A stretch of 5,679 nucleotides of DNA from an uncultured Clostridium sp. Its GTDB lineage: Bacteria > Bacillota > Clostridia > UBA1212 > UBA1255. The position numbers were made by a program, and so were the translations under genes. The notes below the pieces were generated by a model. The model worked only from the letters and a program-made list of their open reading frames with translations. It was not told where the DNA came from and did not search any database. The DNA lies in contig USLW01000156.1 in NCBI GenBank assembly GCA_900555605.1, positions 1-5,679 on the forward strand, read 5' to 3'. Positions 1-4,346 of this stretch are shown here, piece by piece (position 1 is the stretch's first letter; every line of letters starts with the position of its first letter).

Positions 1-165
1 TTCCATGGAGAGGATCTTGCCCGCGACCACGTTTTTGAGGCTCTCGTCCAGTCGCTCGATGGTCTCGACCTTGGAGCCGGAGAGCGTCATTTCATCGTTG
101 AACTGCTTGTCGGTGATGTCGTGGAGGTCAACAAATTCGTTGAGCCAATTTCTGCTTAAATTCAT
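1..165 (-). CDS. pheT: Phenylalanine--tRNA ligase beta subunit, N-terminal 55 codons (cut by window edge)
   Basis: PheT is the beta subunit of the cytoplasmic (alphabeta)2 phenylalanyl-tRNA synthetase; it carries the tRNA-binding and editing domains. The visible protein begins MNLSRNWLNEFVDL and continues through GSKVETIE to VVAGKILSME, which matches the usual PheT N-terminus (short structural lead-in before the tRNA-binding OB-fold domain that starts around VVAGKI). The ATG at 165-163 is preceded by AAAGGAGAG at 174-182, about 10 nt upstream, which fixes the start. The gene follows pheS on the same strand with an 18-bp gap, the standard pheST operon order. The rest (family length is about 800 residues) lies beyond position 1. 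The call rests on this N-terminal pattern plus the neighbour, and both agree. Confidence 0.95.
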   Translation of the reverse strand, partial: MNLSRNWLNEFVDLHDITDKQFNDEMTLSGSKVETIERLDESLKNVVAGKILSME

Positions 166-183
166 TTTCTTCGCTCTCCTTTC

Positions 184-1203
184 TCAGAACTGCTGCAGGA
201 AGCGCACGTCGTTTTCGAAGATCAGGCGCAGGTCGCTGATTTTGAACCGGCGCATCGCCAGACGCTCCAGACCCATGCCGAAGGCAAAGCCGCTGTAAAT
301 CTCGGGATCAATGCCGCAGCGGCGCAGCACCTCGGGGTGAACCATACCGCATCCCAGCACCTCGATCCATCCCTCTCCTTTACACATTCTGCAGCCCTTT
401 CCCCCGCAGGTCCAGCATGAGACATCGACTTCCGCGCTGGGCTCCGTAAAAGGAAAATGATGCGGCCGGAGGCGGATCTTTGTTTCCGGACCGAACATAA
501 ATTTCGCGTATACCTCTAAGGTTCCCTTCAGATCGCCCATGGTAACGCCCTTGTCCACCACCAGGCCCTCGATCTGGTGAAAGATCGGAGAATGCGTGGC
601 ATCCACATTATCCGCACGATATACCTTGCCCGGGCAGATAATCTTGATCGGCGGCTTCTGCTGCTCCATGACACGGATCTGGACACTGGAGGTCTGCGTC
701 CTCAGCAGGACCTTGTCCGTAATATAAAACGTATCCTGGGTATCCCGGGCAGGGTGTCCCTGGGGCAGATTCAGGGCCTCAAAATTATAATAGTCGTATT
801 CCACCTCCGGACCGTCTGCAATCGAGTAGCCCATACCGATAAACAGGTCCTTCATCTCATCACTGACCAGATTCAGCGGATGCAGGCTGCCCTTTCGAAC
901 AGTCCGTCCCGGCATGGTGACATCCACCGTCTCTTTCTCCAGCCGCTGATCAAGCGCCGCTGCTTTCAGCTGCTCCGCTCGTTCACTGATTTTATTTTCC
1001 ATAAACTCCCGTACTCTGTTGGCCAGCTGTCCGATTGCAGGCCGTTCCTCGGCGCTGAGCTGTCCCATACCCCGCAGCACGGACGTCAGTTCTCCCTTTT
1101 TTCCTAAAAAAGCCACGCGCAGATCCTCGATCTGCTGCGGCAGATCCGCATTTTGAACCTTTTGCGCAAAATCCCTTTTGATGGCTTCTAATTTTTCTTT
1201 CAT
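184..1203 (-). CDS. pheS: Phenylalanine--tRNA ligase alpha subunit
   Basis: PheS is the catalytic subunit of phenylalanyl-tRNA synthetase: it activates Phe with ATP and charges tRNA-Phe together with PheT. The protein is 339 residues, normal for the family. Residues 1-90 form the charged N-terminal coiled-coil that binds tRNA. The class II catalytic core follows, with HPLNLV near 108, LRTQTS at 167-172, motif 2 around [12 protein letters not shown] at 195-206, [13 protein letters not shown] at 250-262 and motif 3 [12 protein letters not shown] at 309-320. A CxxC-x4-CxxC cluster at 263-274 is common in Firmicutes PheS and could bind metal. I chose the ATG at 1203 because GGAGGAAGG lies 7 nt upstream and the family N-terminus starts there; an in-frame ATG at 1257 adds 18 residues without family support. 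It is the first gene of pheST and lies downstream of a T-box leader. Confidence 0.98.
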   Translation of the reverse strand: MKEKLEAIKRDFAQKVQNADLPQQIEDLRVAFLGKKGELTSVLRGMGQLSAEERPAIGQLANRVREFMENKISERAEQLKAAALDQRLEKETVDVTMPGRTVRKGSLHPLNLVSDEMKDLFIGMGYSIADGPEVEYDYYNFEALNLPQGHPARDTQDTFYITDKVLLRTQTSSVQIRVMEQQKPPIKIICPGKVYRADNVDATHSPIFHQIEGLVVDKGVTMGDLKGTLEVYAKFMFGPETKIRLRPHHFPFTEPSAEVDVSCWTCGGKGCRMCKGEGWIEVLGCGMVHPEVLRRCGIDPEIYSGFAFGMGLERLAMRRFKISDLRLIFENDVRFLQQF

Positions 1204-1210
1204 GTCCTTA

Positions 1211-1219
1211 CCTTCCTCC
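1211..1219 (-). promoter_or_regulatory. Ribosome binding site of pheS
   Basis: GGAGGAAGG on the minus strand, 7 nt before the ATG at 1203. It decides the pheS start against the in-frame ATG at 1257. Confidence 0.9.
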
Positions 1220-1300
1220 GTTTTTATTTGATCGCCTTGATTCCGCAGGAAAATCATTCTGATTCTCCCGGCAATCCGGTCTTCCTGATTTCCGTAAAAT

Positions 1301-1334
1301 AAAAAAACCCTTGCTGCGTATCATCAGCAAAGGG
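1301..1334 (-). terminator. Intrinsic terminator of the T-box leader (attenuator)
   Basis: On the minus strand, CAGCAAAGGG/CCCTTGCTG (plus-strand arms 1325-1334 and 1308-1316) form a 9-bp stem with one bulged A and an 8-nt loop, followed directly by seven T residues (1301-1307). It lies about 100 nt before the pheS start, so premature termination here would switch the operon off when tRNA-Phe is charged. Confidence 0.93.
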
Positions 1335-1349
1335 ACGAAAACAAAATTC

Positions 1350-1362
1350 CGCGGTACCACCC
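1350..1362 (-). promoter_or_regulatory. T-box antiterminator consensus sequence
   Basis: GGGTGGTACCGCG on the minus strand, a near-perfect copy of the conserved 14-nt T-box element. UGGU within it is the tRNA acceptor-end binding bulge. Its first GGG can pair with the CCC that opens the terminator stem, which would make the two structures mutually exclusive. Confidence 0.96.
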
Positions 1363-1612
1363 AATTTCTTACCGGACAACATCATTTGTGTCGATAAACA
1401 CTCACAGATATAACGGTCTGCCCCGGTATTCCCTACTTCCTTCCGAAGGACTTCATTGCCATTCCGCCGCCTCGGGTTCAGGAACACAGCTCCGGAGGGA
1501 ACTTCGCAGATGTACGCCGCCCAGACGCTCTCAGCCGCCGCGTCATTCTCTGTTACGCCTTATACATCGCTACTCTTCTCCATCAACGCAATGCAAATAT
1601 TTATTTTTGGGT

Positions 1613-1641
1613 AGTATACACGGATTATGGCATAAAGTCAA
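1613..1641 (-). promoter_or_regulatory. Sigma-A-type promoter of the pheST transcript
   Basis: TTGACT (1636-1641) and TATACT (1613-1618) on the minus strand, separated by exactly 17 bp. Each hexamer differs from consensus at one position. The predicted start near 1606 falls just upstream of the T-box stem I, so position and spacing agree. Confidence 0.88.
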
Positions 1642-1666
1642 CAGCCGAAAACAGGCAGACCGGCGC

Positions 1667-1706
1667 CTATCGTTGTCAATAAGCCTATGCAACAATAGAA
1701 CGATAG
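1667..1706. repeat. Inverted repeat between the divergent pheS and GNAT promoters
   Basis: CTATCGTT (1667-1674) and AACGATAG (1699-1706) are perfect 8-bp arms with a 24-bp spacer. Inside, TTGT (1673-1676) and ACAA (1692-1695) add further partial symmetry. The element sits 25 bp upstream of the pheS -35 box and 43 bp upstream of the GNAT -35 box. It could be a regulator binding site, but chance cannot be excluded from one sequence. Confidence 0.5.
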
Positions 1707-1717
1707 ATTTCCTTGCA

Positions 1718-1739
1718 CGGTCAAATACGCGGTCAAATA
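1718..1739. repeat. Tandem direct repeat, CGGTCAAATA twice at 12-bp period
   Basis: CGGTCAAATA occurs at 1718-1727 and again at 1730-1739. It ends 10 bp before the -35 box of the acetyltransferase promoter, where an activator would bind. The two copies are exact over 10 bp. The period is near one helical turn, so both would face roughly the same side of the DNA. Confidence 0.55.
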
Positions 1740-1749
1740 AATAATACGC

Positions 1750-1778
1750 TTGTTTTACTGCCGCGGCGATTATATAAT
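1750..1778 (+). promoter_or_regulatory. Promoter of the GNAT acetyltransferase gene
   Basis: A perfect -10 hexamer TATAAT (1773-1778) lies 17 bp after TTGTTT (1750-1755), a weak -35 match (3 of 6). Transcription would begin near 1785, giving a leader of about 70 nt. The poor -35 box would fit a promoter helped by a factor at the upstream direct repeat. Confidence 0.65.
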
Positions 1779-1791
1779 ATCATGCAGGCCA

Positions 1792-1805
1792 ATCATATAT
1801 ATGAT
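1792..1805. repeat. Perfect 14-bp palindrome in the GNAT leader
   Basis: ATCATATATATGAT equals its own reverse complement. It starts 13 bp after the -10 hexamer, right at or just after the expected transcription start, a typical repressor-operator position. AT-rich palindromes are easy to get by chance, so the operator reading is only a suggestion. Confidence 0.5.
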
Positions 1806-1811
1806 CTTCTG

Positions 1812-1827
1812 CCGCACCCCGGTGCGG
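1812..1827 (+). other. GC-rich leader hairpin upstream of the GNAT gene
   Basis: CCGCAC (1812-1817) and GTGCGG (1822-1827) form a 6-bp stem around CCCG. No T run follows on the plus strand, so it is not a terminator. It ends 15 nt before the ribosome binding site GGGAGG (1843-1848) and could protect the transcript's 5' end or affect translation. Confidence 0.5.
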
Positions 1828-1853
1828 AGATTCAAAAAATACGGGAGGTAATT

Positions 1854-2327
1854 ATGAAAATTCAGATCAGACAAGCGGTTCCCGGTGACTGCGGGACAAT
1901 TCTGCGGATGCTGGAGGAAATCGCGGAGTTGCATCGAAAAGGGCGTCCGGACATTTTTCGTACCGGTTCCAAGAAATATTCAGAGCCTGAATTTGCGGCG
2001 ATCATAAATAATCCCAGCACCCCCGTCTTTGTGGCTGTGGACAATGACCGCGTCGTCGGATACGGATTCTGCAAATTGATCGAATACCAGGATCATCCTA
2101 TGATCTATAATTTCAGGACGCTTTTTATCGACGATTTTTTTGTGGAGCGGACGCTGCGCGGGCAGAGCGTCGGCACTATGCTCTTTCATTGGATTCAGGA
2201 TTACGCGAAAAAGAAGGGCTGTAAAAATATTGAGCTCAACGTATGGGAATTTAATGAGCAAGCCATTCATTTTTATGAAAAATGCGGCATGTTTACGCAG
2301 AAAAGACGTATGGAGCTGACCCTGTAG
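1854..2327 (+). CDS. GNAT-family N-acetyltransferase
   Basis: A 157-residue cytoplasmic protein of the GCN5-related N-acetyltransferase fold, which moves an acetyl group from acetyl-CoA to an amine. The N-terminus MKIQIRQAVPGDCGTI is the usual beta1-alpha1 opening. VFVAVDNDRVVGYGF (58-72) is the beta2-beta3 hairpin. FIDDFFVERTLRGQSVGTML (91-110) is motif A with the CoA pyrophosphate loop. NVWEFNEQAIHFYEKCGM (129-146) is the C-terminal beta-alpha unit. The loop reads RGQSVG, with Ser where the Q/R-x-x-G-x-G/A consensus has its first Gly; many members vary here, so activity is still likely. I chose the ATG at 1854 because GGGAGG (1843-1848) lies 5 nt upstream and the GNAT fold starts there; the frame is open back to 1713, through the promoter. 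It is monocistronic and divergent from pheST. The substrate cannot be told from sequence. Confidence 0.92.
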   Translation: MKIQIRQAVPGDCGTILRMLEEIAELHRKGRPDIFRTGSKKYSEPEFAAIINNPSTPVFVAVDNDRVVGYGFCKLIEYQDHPMIYNFRTLFIDDFFVERTLRGQSVGTMLFHWIQDYAKKKGCKNIELNVWEFNEQAIHFYEKCGMFTQKRRMELTL

Positions 2328-2652
2328 CACGGCAGCGCGGGCCGGGCGGCGGAAAAGCCGCCCGGCATACTGCTTCTTTCGCATCCCCGGTATCCGTGAT
2401 ATCCGAACTGGAACCGATATTTGCAACAGACATATTTTCAATCTGGAACGCGCAATAATTTCCCATGATGCCGATATTCTGCGGCGCGCCCTTTGTAAAC
2501 AGACTGAAATCTCCTTCTTTATCTGCATTTGTTAAATCAATGTCGAGGATCGTTGTTCCGTTGATTTTCATTGTCAGCTGCGCGTTAGCCTGCAGCACGC
2601 CGAGCACAAGCAGACACGCGAGCAAAACAGCCACAATTTTTACCTGAACCAT
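2293..2652 (-). pseudogene. Probable remnant of a secreted LamG/concanavalin-like protein: signal peptide joined to a domain tail
   Basis: The frame is 119 codons. Residues 1-25 look like a signal peptide: a hydrophobic run with LLACLLVLGVL, then QANA before Q25 as a signal peptidase I site. Residues 27-78 (KINGTTILDIDL, EGDFSLFTKGA, CAFQIENMSV) resemble the last strands of a concanavalin A/LamG-like carbohydrate-binding sandwich. A whole domain of this type needs about 150-200 residues, so the front is missing. From residue 97 the frame runs through the GNAT hairpin and overlaps the GNAT 3' end by 35 bp, giving a composition (AAFPPPGPRCRATG) that does not look native. AGGAA (2659-2663) lies 6 nt before the ATG, so translation is possible. 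It is divergent from araC. I infer internal and 3' deletions of a larger exported gene; a real short secreted peptide is the alternative. Family assignment is by eye and weak. Confidence 0.45.
2341..2366 (+). terminator. Very stable hairpin after the GNAT gene, probable terminator
   Basis: GCCGGGCGGC (2341-2350) and GCCGCCCGGC (2357-2366) form a perfect 10-bp, almost all-GC stem around GGAAAA, beginning 13 nt after the GNAT stop. The following bases contain only a broken T tract (CTTCTTT at 2373-2379), so intrinsic termination would be less efficient than the stem suggests. No T run follows on the minus strand. Confidence 0.6.
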
Positions 2653-2664
2653 TGTTTATTCCTA

Positions 2665-2692
2665 TTGAAAATACGGCGCGGTATTTTATGAT
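2665..2692 (+). promoter_or_regulatory. Predicted promoter of the araC-family gene
   Basis: TTGAAA (2665-2670) and TATGAT (2687-2692) each match the sigma-A consensus at 5 of 6 positions, with a 16-bp spacer. Transcription would begin near 2699, about 25 nt before the ribosome binding site AAGGAG (2725-2730). The spacer is filled by an inverted repeat. Confidence 0.65.
2668..2687. promoter_or_regulatory. 20-bp inverted repeat filling the araC promoter spacer, candidate operator
   Basis: AAAATAC (2668-2674) and GTATTTT (2681-2687) are perfect 7-bp arms around GGCGCG. The element runs from the last three bases of the -35 box to the first base of the -10 box, so a protein bound here would block RNA polymerase. 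It is also 15 bp upstream of the start codon of the divergent secreted remnant. Which protein binds is unknown; autoregulation by the adjacent AraC protein is possible, although that family more often binds direct repeats. Confidence 0.55.
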
Positions 2693-2738
2693 TATATATA
2701 GGAAAGGCTGATTGCAGGCATAACAAGGAGCTGATCAT

Positions 2739-3584
2739 ATGCAGGGCACACAACCATTATACAACCGAACAGAAGCCGTACCGGAAAGCCGCGTATGCGC
2801 AGACGGTCTGCTGGTAACAGGCTGCGGCTACTACCATTCTTCGGGAACCGCTTTTCCGAACGCGCGGCAGTCGGGCAGGCCGGACTACCAGCTGCTTTAT
2901 ATCTGGCGCGGCAGTCTGACGGCACAAATAAATGGAAACGAAATAACAGTTAAGCCGGGACAGCTTTTGCTGTACAAGCCAAGGGAACCGCAGTATTACG
3001 GATTGGGAAAGGAAGGCGCCGAACTCTACTGGATCCGTTTTACGGGCGCAGAAGCCGGTCCGCTGCTGGAGCACTATTTTCTTCAGTCCGGAAAAATCTA
3101 TACCGTGGGAATTTTCAATCAGCTGAAGGAAATTTTCTCCTTGATTATCACAGAACGATTTCAAAAAAAACAGCATTACGAGGATTGCTGCGCCGGCCAG
3201 CTGAAATATCTTGCCGCGCTGTTCTCCCGCTACACGCAATCCAGTCAAAATATGGCGGAGACGGACCGGCATGAAACGCTGCTGCCCGTAATCGACGATA
3301 TCAACCGGAACTACCATGAAAATAAAACCATTGACGACTATGCGAGAATGTGTAATTTAGGTAAATATTATTTTATTTCGCTTTTTACGAAATATGTTGG
3401 CTGTCCGCCCATTGCCTACCGCACGGAAATCCGGATGCAGCAGGCCAAGCTTCTGCTGAGCAGCACAGCCTGCAGCATTCAGGAAATTGCGCTGCTGTGC
3501 GGTTACAGCAATCAGCACCATTTCAGCAAAATGTTCAAAAAATATACGAACGAATCGCCCAAGCAGTTCCGTACACATGCATAG
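2739..3584 (+). CDS. AraC-family transcriptional regulator with cupin sensor domain
   Basis: An intact 281-residue regulator of the AraC/XylS type. The N-terminal half (about 20-165) is the AraC-binding cupin: YQLLYIWRGSLTAQINGNEI (50-69), VKPGQLLLYKP (71-81) and LYWIRFTG (96-103) are typical strand segments that hold a sugar-like ligand. The C-terminal part has the two helix-turn-helix units of the family: TIDDYARMCNLGKYYFISLF (197-216), and SIQEIALLCGYSNQHHFSKM (246-265) ending in SPKQFR (273-278). The ATG at 2739 has AAGGAG (2725-2730) 8 nt upstream. A beta-galactosidase remnant starts about 20 bp after the stop on the same strand, so the regulator probably once activated that gene in response to a galactoside; this is inference from position. 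The reading frame shows no damage although its neighbours on both sides look decayed. The current target is unknown. Confidence 0.95.
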   Translation: MQGTQPLYNRTEAVPESRVCADGLLVTGCGYYHSSGTAFPNARQSGRPDYQLLYIWRGSLTAQINGNEITVKPGQLLLYKPREPQYYGLGKEGAELYWIRFTGAEAGPLLEHYFLQSGKIYTVGIFNQLKEIFSLIITERFQKKQHYEDCCAGQLKYLAALFSRYTQSSQNMAETDRHETLLPVIDDINRNYHENKTIDDYARMCNLGKYYFISLFTKYVGCPPIAYRTEIRMQQAKLLLSSTACSIQEIALLCGYSNQHHFSKMFKKYTNESPKQFRTHA

Positions 3585-3603
3585 TTCCCGCCTCTGCCGC
3601 TAA

Positions 3604-4334
3604 GCCTCTAGGCCCACGGACAATGACCGCGTGGTTCGTCTCAGCTGGCAGGCGGCTATGACCGCGCAAAAAGCCGCGTATACAAAACAGAGGTTATGGC
3701 AGATGCACAAAGACAAAAGTCCGCTGTTGCCGCCGGTTCCGCGGTCTCTGAGGATTCCGCGCAAACGAGACGTACCGTAACAATCCGCAGTACGCTGTCG
3801 CTGATCGCTGTCTCTCTGCAGCGGATTCTGGACGCAGACGTTATCTGGACGATTGACGGAGCAGGAATCGTTACCGCCGCAATCGAAGTCACAAGAAATA
3901 CGAGCATACCCTATCTGCCGCGCTTTGGTGTCCGGCTGCTCCTGCCTGCTGAAATGGACCGGGTCACTTATTTTGGCTTAGGCCCGCAGGAAAGCGGCAG
4001 CCATGCGGATTGTGCCTTTGTTTTAGCAGAGGGCGGCCCCCTCAGCCTGCGGGCCGACGCCCTTGAAAGGAATCTGAGCTTCCAGTTTTCTCGCTATACG
4101 CAGGAGGAGCTCACAAAAAAGGCCCACAATTTTGAGCTGAGGGAATCCGGATATTCCGTATTATGCCTGGATTTTCAGCAGAGCGGCATTGGCTCGAACA
4201 GCTGCGGTCCGGAATTAGATCCCAAATACCGGCTGGAGCAGGCGCATTTTACATTCCGCTTTATGCTGACTCCCGTGGAACGGAGTGCAGCAGCACCTGA
4301 AGCAGAAGCAAAATCACGGGGACCACTCTGCTGA
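3604..4334 (+). pseudogene. C-terminal remnant of a GH2 (LacZ-type) beta-galactosidase
   Basis: The encoded pieces match the C-terminal part of LacZ-type beta-galactosidases (junction domain plus the large terminal beta-sandwich). Frame 1 gives SRPTDNDRVV...SWQA from about 3607; near 3653 the reading shifts to frame 0 and continues as GYDRAKSRVYKTEV. From 3696 the frame stays open for 212 codons, with WTIDGAGIV (51-59), LPRFGVRLLLP (74-84), YFGLGPQES (92-100), SRYTQEELTKKAHNFEL (132-148) and GIGSNSCGP (164-172). The N-terminal roughly three quarters, including both catalytic Glu residues of the TIM barrel, is absent: only about 20 bp separate araC from the remnant. One lost base in GGCGGC near 3653 explains the frameshift. 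After GPQES about 30 residues usual in the family are missing in frame. The last 17 or so residues after LTPV look like an extension past the normal end. No ribosome binding site precedes 3696. It cannot be an active enzyme. Confidence 0.9.
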
Positions 4335-4346
4335 TGCCGCTTCGGC

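Larger units (their letters stand above)
1301..1606 (-). ncRNA. T-box leader (tRNA-Phe-sensing riboswitch) of pheST
   Basis: The RNA between the predicted start of transcription (about 1606) and the terminator has the ordered landmarks of a T-box: AGAGTA (1571-1576), the kink-turn pair ACAGAGA (1547-1553) and GGAGCTGT (1486-1493), GCTGAGAG of the stem I distal part (about 1526-1533), AGTAGG (1432-1437), CCGTTA (1411-1416), the T-box sequence GGGTGGTACCGCG (1350-1362), and a terminator. CATTGC (1588-1593) pairs perfectly with GCAATG (1454-1459) and may close stem I. The antiterminator bulge reads UGGU, which fits the ACCA end of a tRNA with discriminator A, as in tRNA-Phe. By family knowledge, uncharged tRNA-Phe stabilises the antiterminator and lets transcription enter pheS. 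The Phe specifier codon is not at the position I expected; see findings. Confidence 0.96.

Noticed and set aside
1204..1257. Longer start for PheS at 1257
   Set aside because: The extra 18 residues are not family-like, and GGAGGAAGG sits correctly for the ATG at 1203.
1254..1487. A 77-codon minus-strand frame inside the pheS leader, as a possible leader peptide
   Set aside because: It overlaps the T-box sequence and terminator, has no ribosome binding site, and T-box control does not use a translated leader.
1674..1679. A perfect TTGACA on the minus strand as an alternative pheS -35 box
   Set aside because: No -10-like hexamer lies 16-18 bp downstream; the TTGACT/TATACT pair explains the promoter better.
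1388..1744. A 118-codon plus-strand frame opposite the T-box leader
   Set aside because: It is antisense to a structured RNA and runs through the pheS promoter and inverted repeat; the composition does not resemble a protein family.
1713..1853. Longer start for the GNAT protein at 1713 (47 extra residues)
   Set aside because: The extension would cover the direct repeat and the promoter; the GNAT fold begins at 1854 directly after a strong ribosome binding site.
1980..2528. A 182-codon minus-strand frame across the GNAT gene and hairpin
   Set aside because: It is antisense to a well-supported GNAT gene with no ribosome binding site or recognisable domain.
2757..3317. A 186-codon minus-strand frame opposite araC
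   Set aside because: Shadow of the araC coding sequence; no family resemblance.
3618..3632. A 15-base string shared with 2039-2053 (GGACAATGACCGCGT), as a possible duplication or recombination trace
   Set aside because: Both copies encode DNDRV in unrelated protein families (GNAT strand and the GH2 TDNDR motif) and the match stops at once on both sides, so chance with shared codon use is the simplest reading.
4336..4346. GCCG-CTT-CGGC hairpin as a terminator for either convergent gene
   Set aside because: The stem is only 4 bp; the T run on the plus strand starts about 10 nt later and there is none on the minus strand.
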